A stretch of 64,000 bases of DNA, taken from NCBI GenBank assembly GCA_031292035.1, contig JARLHX010000274.1, positions 30,105 to 94,104 on the forward strand. The letters are read 5' to 3'. The stretch is from Negativicutes bacterium (GTDB lineage: Bacteria > Bacillota_C > Negativicutes > Sporomusales_B > JARLHX01). Below the pieces are notes generated by a model. It was not told the origin of the DNA. It did not search any database and worked only from the letters and a program-made list of their open reading frames with translations. Numbering within the stretch: position 1 is the first letter of the stretch; every line of letters begins with the position of its first letter. Made by a program: the position numbers and the translations under genes. Below, one piece after another: positions 8,279 through 14,914 of this stretch.

Positions 8279-8425
8279 ATGAAATTCAATTGTCCTAACT
8301 GCGGAATCAAGGTTAAATTGACGGTGGAAGAAATCCAAAAACCCCAGTTGTCTACAATCTGTCCCGGTTGTAAAAAAGAGATTATACTAAAAAATAATTT
8401 ACCGGTTAGCGGGACGAAGAGCTAA
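8279..8425 (+). CDS. 48-aa zinc-ribbon protein
   Basis: A small gene with GGAGGT upstream of its ATG. The sequence has CPNCG near the N-terminus and CPGCK about 25 residues later, a two-knuckle zinc ribbon resembling MJ0042-type fingers. It lies in the same direction as the recombinase with a 116-bp gap, ahead of a terminator. It may be a DNA- or protein-binding accessory factor for recombination, but this is inference from position. Confidence 0.65.
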   Translation: MKFNCPNCGIKVKLTVEEIQKPQLSTICPGCKKEIILKNNLPVSGTKS

Positions 8426-8485
8426 TCGCACAGAAGTTTACTTAGTTGGTCAGTCTAATCATGTCAAACAGGTGCAAAATCAGTA

Positions 8486-8517
8486 AAAAGGCAGCCGGAT
8501 CGCGGCTGCTTTTTTAC
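8486..8517 (+). terminator. Terminator after recombinase and zinc-ribbon genes
   Basis: GGCAGCC-GGATC-GCGGCTGC hairpin followed by TTTTTT on the plus strand. A run of As before it may give weaker activity on the other strand. Confidence 0.8.
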
Positions 8518-8662
8518 TGTATTCCGGCCATGTTGGCTGACAGGCAAAAGACAGGGAATTTGGCACTTTTGTCGAATAGAACTAATGAAAAAGAGATTGG
8601 AATAGATGACTCTGGTGTAGCAGTGTAACGCGTATTACATTTAGAGGTTAACGGAGGACAGA

Positions 8663-9430
8663 ATGAGACTTTTTTTGAGGATACTGATTATCGGCTTATT
8701 GGCACTGAGTCAGCTTCCTTCACTGCCAGTTGCTGCAGCTGACACGCCGCCTCAGGTGATTCGCGTCAAGGGAACTGTCTGGTATGTGGCATCGATGGAT
8801 CTTTACGCCATTATGGGTCTGGACGGAAAAAAATATCATCCTACGAAAAAACTGCCGCGCGAGTATCAAAAAGAGGGAACAGAGCTTGTTGTTGAGGGAA
8901 AGATTCGTGACGACTTGACGGCAACAAAGCTGTGGGGTCAACCGTTTGAAATTGTCAAAATCACAAAGGCTGACCAGTACACCGCCCCGGAAGATCGGGA
9001 GACCCTTCGGCTGCTGCTGCTCAGAATGGATGCGTTTAATACGAAAAACCTGGATAAACTGCAAGCGATCGATGTGATGGCCAGCGGTCTGACTGCTGAA
9101 CAGTTTAATTCCTGGATCGGCAGCTATGACCGATTTACTCTTCAATATTTTGAGACTACCGCCACGACTCACCCGGTGATCATGGGGTCTCCAATTACCG
9201 GAATGTGTCTTTATGCCCGCGAACGACTCAATAGCATCGCTCTGTCCGGTAATATCCAATACACACTTATGAGCTTTACTCTCACGAAAAATCCCGACGG
9301 CTGGAAATTTACCAGTATTGGTCCTTATACCCCTGAAGGTGACGTAGACATGGACAAGTTTGTCGATGAATTGTTAAAAAAGACCAAAGATAAATACGGT
9401 ACCACTAACTTGGCGGCCTGGAAAGGTTGA
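8663..9430 (+). CDS. Exported protein of unknown function, element cargo
   Basis: A 255-aa protein with a clear Sec signal peptide (RLFLRILIIGLLALSQLP... with cleavage likely after VAAA, residue ~26). Residues ~30-90 look like a small all-beta domain (IRVKGTVWYVASMDLYAIMG). Residues ~110-240 have the spacing of an NTF2/SnoaL-like domain (LLLRMDAFNTKNLDKL ... PDGWKFTSIG), but I cannot confirm either. GGAGG lies 5 nt before the ATG. It is followed after 4 bp by the exonuclease gene, so the two are probably one transcript. The role in the element is unknown. Confidence 0.8.
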   Translation: MRLFLRILIIGLLALSQLPSLPVAAADTPPQVIRVKGTVWYVASMDLYAIMGLDGKKYHPTKKLPREYQKEGTELVVEGKIRDDLTATKLWGQPFEIVKITKADQYTAPEDRETLRLLLLRMDAFNTKNLDKLQAIDVMASGLTAEQFNSWIGSYDRFTLQYFETTATTHPVIMGSPITGMCLYARERLNSIALSGNIQYTLMSFTLTKNPDGWKFTSIGPYTPEGDVDMDKFVDELLKKTKDKYGTTNLAAWKG

Positions 9431-9434
9431 TCTG

Positions 9435-10328
9435 ATGGAAACACGCAGCAACGCCGAAGTAAACAAGATGGCAACACCCGATATTGTGCTGCCGTCATCG
9501 ACAGATTTTATCGCGCTGGATTTTGAAACAGCCAATCGTGACCCGGCCAGCGCCTGCGCCATCGGTTTGGCCTTCGTCGAAAACGGACAAATTGTCGCCA
9601 ACCCGGGCTGGCTCATTCGGCCACCCCGCCTCTATTTTGATCCTGAATTTATCAAAATTCACGGCATTGACGCCGAACAAGTGCGGGCTGTTCCCGACTT
9701 CCATGAGTTGTGGCAATCCCTTGAACCGCATCTCAGAGGCCGAATCGTTATCGCGCACAACGCATCTTTTGACATCAATGTATTGTTAAATATGCTGGAC
9801 CATTACAAGCTTCCCTACCCTGCCTTCCGCTATTCATGCACTAAAGTCATTGCCCAAAAGACTTGGCCGACCTGGAAACGCTACAGTTTAGCCGAACTAG
9901 CCATTCGTCACAATATTGTTTTTCATCATCATGATGCCGCAGAAGATGCCAGGGCATGCGCGACCATTGCGCTAGCGGCCTTTGAGCAAAAAGCAGTCAG
10001 TTGCTTTGATGATCTGCACAGGCAAATTCGTCTCAACTATGGCGGGGTCTCGTCCGCCGGCCATGTTCCGCTTAGTACGACCATTCTGCTGCCTGACCTA
10101 GAAGCCTTTGGCGGCTGGGATACTCCTATCCACCGCAAGGATGAGCAGGTGAAACGGCGGCAACGAGCCGAAGGTCTATCCGACAGCAGTGTTGACCATG
10201 ATGCCAAATCAGGAGTCATCAACGGTTATGACGTTACCCTGGAGAAATGCAGCTGCGTCGATTTTCGGGAACGCCGATTGCCCTGTAAGCATATTTATTA
10301 CTTAGAGTCGAAATTAAGAAAAAAGTAA
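9435..10328 (+). CDS. DnaQ-family 3'-5' exonuclease with C-terminal SWIM zinc finger, element cargo
   Basis: A 297-aa protein. Residues ~24-190 form a DEDDh exonuclease: ALDFETAN (Asp and Glu of motif I), VIAHNASFD (motif II), and [11 protein letters not shown] with the motif III His and Asp. A linker follows, then a C-terminal SWIM-like finger with the pattern C-S-C-x8-C-K-H ([16 protein letters not shown]). The single-domain arrangement resembles the epsilon-like exonucleases fused to other modules in Firmicutes; a DnaQ-SWIM fusion is uncommon to my knowledge. It is the last plus-strand gene before the right end of the element. Its stop codon lies within the 5' arm of the terminator. Confidence 0.88.
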   Translation: METRSNAEVNKMATPDIVLPSSTDFIALDFETANRDPASACAIGLAFVENGQIVANPGWLIRPPRLYFDPEFIKIHGIDAEQVRAVPDFHELWQSLEPHLRGRIVIAHNASFDINVLLNMLDHYKLPYPAFRYSCTKVIAQKTWPTWKRYSLAELAIRHNIVFHHHDAAEDARACATIALAAFEQKAVSCFDDLHRQIRLNYGGVSSAGHVPLSTTILLPDLEAFGGWDTPIHRKDEQVKRRQRAEGLSDSSVDHDAKSGVINGYDVTLEKCSCVDFRERRLPCKHIYYLESKLRKK

Positions 10329-10932
10329 GCAGCCAGTCAGTTATATGGCTGCTTACTTTTTTATATGATAGTTTCACCATACAATCAATCGCTTCTTTGC
10401 CAAAATCCTTTTCTCCCCCCCGGGCCAGTGAATAAGCTTCATCAATAAAGAGTATCCCGCCATAGGCTTTCTTTAGCTGTTCACGCGTTTTCTGGGCAGT
10501 GTGACCGATGTATTCCCCCACCAGATCGGCTCGTTCCACTTCGATCAAATGACCTCGGCTGAGTACTCCCATCTCACGAAAAACTTTGCCCATGATCCTG
10601 GCAACCGTCGTTTTTCCTGTACCGGGATTGCCTTTAAAAATCATATGCAGCACCAGGGGGTCGGTGATGAGCTGTTCCTTTTGCCGGTATTTCTGGATTT
10701 CTATAAAGGCATAGATCTCCCGTACCAGTTTTTTCACTTCACCCAGGCCAATCAAGTTATCAAGATCGCGCAGGATATCCTCCGCCCTTTGCCGGGATTT
10801 TGCCGGCTCGGGTCGCGAGGTATTTCCGCTGTGACCATATTCCATTTCACGAAGAAGCTTAAATGCCTCCACAGGAGTGATCTGACCGTTTTCCACAGCC
10901 GTCAGTACATCATTTGGCCAAAGATATGCCAC
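10234..10932 (-). CDS. spoVK: spoVK, 5' part (N-terminal half of the AAA+ ATPase), interrupted
   Basis: The N-terminal half of SpoVK: a short helical region, then Walker A GNPGTGKT, the conserved [23 protein letters not shown] in between, and Walker [20 protein letters not shown]. The native frame runs to Met-Val-Lys at the attR core (10372); beyond it lie ~45 foreign residues and a stop inside the element. I favour the GTG at 10932, which has GAGGTG 9 nt upstream and gives a reconstituted protein of 318 aa, close to the 322 aa of B. subtilis SpoVK; a TTG at 10986 is also open. A CATATATT box near 10970 resembles a sigma-E -10, with no convincing -35. Without sensor 1 and the arginine finger this half should be inactive. 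Confidence 0.9.
   Translation of the reverse strand: MAYLWPNDVLTAVENGQITPVEAFKLLREMEYGHSGNTSRPEPAKSRQRAEDILRDLDNLIGLGEVKKLVREIYAFIEIQKYRQKEQLITDPLVLHMIFKGNPGTGKTTVARIMGKVFREMGVLSRGHLIEVERADLVGEYIGHTAQKTREQLKKAYGGILFIDEAYSLARGGEKDFGKEAIDCMVKLSYKKVSSHITDWLLTFFLISTLSNKYAYRAIGVPENRRSCISPG
10325..10362 (+). terminator. Terminator after the exonuclease, at the right end of the element
   Basis: GTAAGCAGCCA pairs perfectly with TGGCTGCTTAC (11 bp), then TTTTTT. The T-tract is part of the terminal inverted arm, mirroring the arrangement at the left end. Confidence 0.9.
10353..10377. other. attR: inverted arm plus core TTTCAC
   Basis: The element side is TTACTTTTTTATATGATAG; the core TTTCAC is at 10372-10377; the chromosomal side continues in spoVK (Met-Val). 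The core differs from attL at one position, which is the wobble base of a Val codon after recombination, so either exchange point yields the same protein. Confidence 0.8.
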
Positions 10933-11029
10933 TTTTCTCGTCACCTCAGCAGGGTTTGGGTGATATCCAATATATGCGGCAGCCAAGCGAGAGGTTCATG
11001 CCAGATGAGGTTTCGTTCCTGGCAGCAAA

Positions 11030-11055
11030 AAAATTACCCCGGACATTAGTCCGGG
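11030..11055 (-). terminator. Terminator after hfq
   Basis: ACCCCGGAC-TAAT-GTCCGGGGT followed by AATTTTTTT on the minus strand; it separates hfq from spoVK. Confidence 0.85.
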
Positions 11056-11065
11056 GTGTTGGCTT

Positions 11066-11326
11066 TTATTTATCGATTTTGACTTCTTCCTTCTTCTCAT
11101 GCATATTCGAAGTCAGTGGCCGGAAGGGCGTAATGGTAGAGATGGCGTGCTTGTAAACCAATTGCTGCTTACCATCGTTTTCCATAATTACTGTGAAGTT
11201 ATCAAACCCCTTAACCGAGCCGCGCAGTTGGAAGCCGTTAACCAAATAGATGATAACCGGAACGTTTTCCTTGCGGACTTGATTAAGAAAGCTATCCTGT
11301 AAATTTATCACTTTCGTTGTCGTCAT
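11066..11326 (-). CDS. hfq: RNA chaperone Hfq
   Basis: An 86-aa Sm-like protein that forms hexamers and binds sRNAs and A-rich mRNA. The Sm1 motif ([35 protein letters not shown]) and the Sm2 region, here [12 protein letters not shown] (family consensus YKHAIST), are intact. The C-terminal tail is short and charged. The ATG has GGAGGGG upstream. It follows miaA as in many bacteria and has its own terminator. Confidence 0.97.
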   Translation of the reverse strand: MTTTKVINLQDSFLNQVRKENVPVIIYLVNGFQLRGSVKGFDNFTVIMENDGKQQLVYKHAISTITPFRPLTSNMHEKKEEVKIDK

Positions 11327-11379
11327 GACACATACCCCTCCGATATTTATTCTCTCTACTCTGTTTTAGTTAGTTACTT

Positions 11380-12315
11380 CTACTTTAGGGCGAACTTTCC
11401 TGCAACCAGGCTGTAAATATATGCCATCATTTCATCATGGTCTTGGAAAGCTTCGACGTCTACCCAGTGAATATAAGGCATTTTCCGGAACCAGGTCATC
11501 TGGCGTTTGGCGAAATTGCGTGTCGCCTGTTTAATCTGTTCTATCGCCGTCTCAAGGGAAATTTGCCTGTCGAGGAATGCTACTATTTCTTTGTAGCCAA
11601 TTCCTTGGAGGGCCTGAGAGTCTGCCGGAATTTCTGCTGCCAGCAGCTTTGATACTTCGGCGACCAAACCCGCAGCGAGCATGGCGTCAACCCGTTGATT
11701 GATGCGTTGATAAAGATGTTCTCTGCTCATTGTCAATCCTAAGACCATGGTGTTATATAGTAGCTCGGTCGGCGCCTGACGCCGGGTGGAGACAGTCTCG
11801 CCGCTTAATTGATGCACTTCCAGCGCCCGGATGACGCGACGAAGATCGTTGGGATGAAGGCGAGCCGCCGTATCCGGCGAGACCTCTGTCAAAAGAGCAT
11901 GAAGATGCTCTTTACCGTGAAGGTCGGCTAATTTGGCGAGGTCGGAGCGAACTTCTTCGCTACCGGTCACGGTGGTAAAGTGGTAGCCTTCCAGCAAGGA
12001 TTTTATGTATAACCCGGTTCCGCCGGCAAGGATAGGAATCTTGTCCTGGCTGTTGAGTGTCGCGATCAGCCGGCTGGCTTGTGTCTGGAAATCAACTACA
12101 CTATAGGCTGCGTCAGGATCGAGGATATCGACAAGCTGATGCATGATGCCGTCGCGTTCGACGGGGCTTGGTTTGGCGGTCCCGATATCCAGACCGCGAT
12201 AAATCAGCATGGAATCACCGGAAATAATCTCTGTCTGAAGTATTTTGGCCAGGTCGATGCTGACACGAGTTTTGCCGACAGCAGTCGGTCCGAGGATAAC
12301 AATAAGGCGATCCAT
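11380..12315 (-). CDS. miaA: tRNA dimethylallyltransferase
   Basis: A 311-aa enzyme that transfers dimethylallyl to N6 of A37 in tRNAs reading UNN codons; MiaB (also in this window) then methylthiolates the product. The P-loop GPTAVGKT lies at residues 8-15; ISGDSMLIYRGLDIGTAKPS and the GGTGLYIKSLL motif follow. It starts with ATG 2 bp after the methyltransferase stop, so the methyltransferase and miaA are probably one operon with mutS and mutL. Confidence 0.96.
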   Translation of the reverse strand: MDRLIVILGPTAVGKTRVSIDLAKILQTEIISGDSMLIYRGLDIGTAKPSPVERDGIMHQLVDILDPDAAYSVVDFQTQASRLIATLNSQDKIPILAGGTGLYIKSLLEGYHFTTVTGSEEVRSDLAKLADLHGKEHLHALLTEVSPDTAARLHPNDLRRVIRALEVHQLSGETVSTRRQAPTELLYNTMVLGLTMSREHLYQRINQRVDAMLAAGLVAEVSKLLAAEIPADSQALQGIGYKEIVAFLDRQISLETAIEQIKQATRNFAKRQMTWFRKMPYIHWVDVEAFQDHDEMMAYIYSLVAGKFALK

Positions 12316-12317
12316 GG

Positions 12318-13103
12318 CTACCCTCCCATTTCGATGGCGCCATAGTGGACGCTGCTGTATTTTCCGCCATGGGTCACCGAAATACCCAATCGGGCAAATT
12401 CATGGCTTCCGCTCGCTTCCTTCACAACCACCGTATAGCGGGCGATCCGGCGAGCTTCCTTAATAGCCAGAGCGTCGATGGGGCGATCGTCGGCAAGAAA
12501 GCGAATGGGTCGCAAGTTGGAACTGTCGATGATCGGTACGCGAAACATGGGATCAAAAAAAACCACATCGAAAGACTTATCCGGCACCGTAGATAAAAAA
12601 AGGTTGTAATCGGCCTCTTTCACCTGAATCCGACGCAAGGCACTGGTTATATCGGCGTCGTCGCAGGAAAATGTTTGAAGACCAAGACCGGTAATGGCGG
12701 CAATGATGGGAGAAGATTCCAGACCAAGCACTGCACCACCTTCACCGGCAACAAAGCTCGCAACAATAGCGTCAGTAGCCAAACCAAGTGTACAATCCAA
12801 AACGGTCATACCTGGTTTCAGACCCATCGCCGAAATCATATGGTCAGGTTTTCCATTTCTGAGATTATTTATACGCAGTTCGGCCATATTTAAGTGAAAA
12901 AAATACTCTCCACCCGGAGTATATACCACCGGACCCTTTTTGGTGACTACCAAAAGGGTGTCGATACCATATTCGCCGCGCATGGCGTCCAGCGAATATT
13001 TTGCTCGTAGCTTCAACGGAGCGGACAAAAGACTGGCCAGCAACGCGGCGTCCTTGAGCATATTTGTTGACGGATTATGGGCGGTAGTGACAACGAAATC
13101 CAT
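12318..13103 (-). CDS. Class I SAM-dependent methyltransferase, RsmJ-like
   Basis: A 261-aa protein with the Rossmann methyltransferase motifs MTVLDCTLGLATDA (SAM-binding motif I), VLGLESSP (motif II acidic residue) and DVVFFDPMF (motif IV). The arrangement resembles the RsmJ family (16S rRNA G1516), although the catalytic assignment is not certain in Firmicutes. I chose the ATG 14 nt after the mutL stop, with GGGGGAG upstream; longer starts would run into mutL. The gene links mutL to miaA. Confidence 0.85.
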   Translation of the reverse strand: MDFVVTTAHNPSTNMLKDAALLASLLSAPLKLRAKYSLDAMRGEYGIDTLLVVTKKGPVVYTPGGEYFFHLNMAELRINNLRNGKPDHMISAMGLKPGMTVLDCTLGLATDAIVASFVAGEGGAVLGLESSPIIAAITGLGLQTFSCDDADITSALRRIQVKEADYNLFLSTVPDKSFDVVFFDPMFRVPIIDSSNLRPIRFLADDRPIDALAIKEARRIARYTVVVKEASGSHEFARLGISVTHGGKYSSVHYGAIEMGG

Positions 13104-13117
13104 GGCTCCCCCTGTCG

Positions 13118-14914
13118 TCAGGTGCGCTTGAACATTTTTGCCAGATCGGCGGAACTGAATTTGATGATGGTTGGTCGTCCGTGTGGACAAGTATATGGCA
13201 TGCTGGTGGCGTTTAGCTCAGTAACTAATGCTTGCAGTTGGCGCATGTTTAGGTGATCCCCTGCTTTTACCGCCGCCCGGCAGGCGGCCGTCTGTAAATA
13301 AGCGTGGCGAAGGGTAGCAGCTGATGGTTCCTGGCTCTTTTGCACCAAGGTCAAAATGTCCTGAAGAACCCCACGGCCATCGGCAGGTGAAAAATCGGCC
13401 GGCATTTCAGTGAGGCGCATGGCATTGGGACCGACTGTTTCCAGGGTGAACCCCAGCTCGTAAAATAGCGCCAGATTGTCATCAATGATGGCCATTTCCC
13501 GCGAGTCGAAATCAAGCAGCAAGGGTATGAGCAGCTGTTGCACCGGAATACGCCCGCTAGAGCGGCTCAGGCGGTCGTAATAGACCCGTTCATGGGCAGC
13601 GTGCTGATCTATGATATAAAGGCCGTCAGGGCCGCTGGCGACAATGTAGCAGTTTTCGATTTGTCCAATGGGAACTAACCCATTTTCCTCATCTGACTGA
13701 TTATCGGCGAAGGAAACTTCTTGCCTTCCGGTTAACGGTTCTTCCTGCCGCAGCGATTCCCGGACCGTGGTCAGGGACGGCGGATCCTCTCGCCACAGAC
13801 GAACCGGTGTGACCGATTCGTTTGAAACGGGGTATGCTTGCGTCACTGACTGCTCTGGGAGGGGCTGTCGCCAAACGGGGGCCTGCCATACCGGAGCTGG
13901 AGTGGCGGCTTGGGCTGCTTCAGGGGTGGAGAGGGCCTGATTAATGGCGTGATAGACCGCTTTGAAGATCCTGCCTTCATCCCGGAATTTGATTTCGCTC
14001 TTTTGCGGGTGAACATTGACATCGATTGTGTCCGGCGGCAGGGAAATGTTCAACACGACCAGCGGGTAGCCTGATTTGGGAAGAAGTGAGTGATATGCAT
14101 TGTCCACCGCCTTGGCGATCATGCGGCTGTGGATCACCCGGGTATTAACGATAAAGGTTTGCCACTGGCGGCTGCTTTTGACTAATGAGGGTTTTGCCAC
14201 ATAGCCGCCGATGGTCAAACCATCTTCTTCATACCGCAGGGGAAAAACCTCTTCGCTGACTTTCGGACCATAGAGGCTGGCCATGGTATCCAGCAGGTTG
14301 TTGCCGCCTGGGGTGGATAGTACCAGTCGTTGGTTGTTGAGCAGCTTGAAGGCAACCTCAGGGTGCGATAGGGCTAATTTGGCTATGATGTCATTGATAT
14401 AAGAACTTTCGGTGCTCGGAGTCTTGAGAAATTTCCGCCGGGCCGGAGTATTATAAAATAGATCGCTGACAGATATTGTGGTTCCGACACCCCCTCCCGC
14501 CTCGCGGGTATCAGTAACCATCCCGCCGGTCACCTCGACATAGGTGGCAAGTTGAGCATCATGAAGCCGGGTGGTGAGGGTGAAGCGAGAAACTGAAGCA
14601 ATACTGGGCAGCGCTTCTCCCCGAAAGCCAAGGGAGTGTACGCTGTATAAATCATCCACTGCATCTATTTTACTGGTAGCGTGCCGGAGAACCGACAGTT
14701 CGGCATCTTCAGGACTCATCCCCACTCCGTCGTCCACCACCCGAATAATAGAAGTGCCTCCGTCGGCCACAGTAACTTCAATATTGCGGCTGTAGGCGTC
14801 CAGGGCATTTTCCACCAGTTCTTTAACAACCGAAGCTGGACGTTCCACCACTTCGCCGGCGGCAATCTGATTGGCGGTATTTTGATCAAGAACGCGGATG
14901 ATGGATGTAGTCAT
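13118..14914 (-). CDS. mutL: DNA mismatch repair protein MutL
   Basis: A 598-aa GHKL ATPase: NQIAAGEVVERPASVVKELVENALDA (motif I) near residue 15, DDGVGM (motif II), HATSKI and GFRGEALPSI (motif III). A Pro/Gln-rich linker (~340-400) precedes the C-terminal dimerisation domain. The Firmicute-type endonuclease motif DQHAAHERVYYDRL is present, together with the C-terminal CPHGRP metal-binding motif. It overlaps the mutS end by 4 bp, so mutS-mutL is one coupled unit. Confidence 0.97.
   Translation of the reverse strand: MTTSIIRVLDQNTANQIAAGEVVERPASVVKELVENALDAYSRNIEVTVADGGTSIIRVVDDGVGMSPEDAELSVLRHATSKIDAVDDLYSVHSLGFRGEALPSIASVSRFTLTTRLHDAQLATYVEVTGGMVTDTREAGGGVGTTISVSDLFYNTPARRKFLKTPSTESSYINDIIAKLALSHPEVAFKLLNNQRLVLSTPGGNNLLDTMASLYGPKVSEEVFPLRYEEDGLTIGGYVAKPSLVKSSRQWQTFIVNTRVIHSRMIAKAVDNAYHSLLPKSGYPLVVLNISLPPDTIDVNVHPQKSEIKFRDEGRIFKAVYHAINQALSTPEAAQAATPAPVWQAPVWRQPLPEQSVTQAYPVSNESVTPVRLWREDPPSLTTVRESLRQEEPLTGRQEVSFADNQSDEENGLVPIGQIENCYIVASGPDGLYIIDQHAAHERVYYDRLSRSSGRIPVQQLLIPLLLDFDSREMAIIDDNLALFYELGFTLETVGPNAMRLTEMPADFSPADGRGVLQDILTLVQKSQEPSAATLRHAYLQTAACRAAVKAGDHLNMRQLQALVTELNATSMPYTCPHGRPTIIKFSSADLAKMFKRT

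Larger units (their letters stand above)
4692..10377. mobile_element. skin-like intervening element in spoVK (about 5.68 kb)
   Basis: The element separates two halves of spoVK. Its ends are inverted: 19 bp from 4699 (AAACTATCATTATAAAAAG) pairs with the reverse complement of 10356-10374 at 17 of 19 positions. Both junctions carry the direct core TTTSAC (TTTGAC at 4692, TTTCAC at 10372). Exchange at the core removes 5680 bp, joins the two spoVK frames and leaves a palindromic attP on the circle, as expected for a large serine recombinase, which the element encodes. Terminators sit at both ends just inside the repeats. Cargo: SAM-riboswitch aminotransferase, 59-aa protein, recombinase, 48-aa zinc ribbon, exported protein, DnaQ-SWIM exonuclease. 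Developmental excision in the mother cell, as for sigK skin, is inferred. Confidence 0.9.

Noticed and set aside
4296..10986. spoVK as an ordinary pseudogene broken by insertion
   Set aside because: Both halves are intact to the junction, the frame is restored exactly by recombination at the core, and the element carries its own recombinase and att arms. A decayed gene would be expected to show other lesions.
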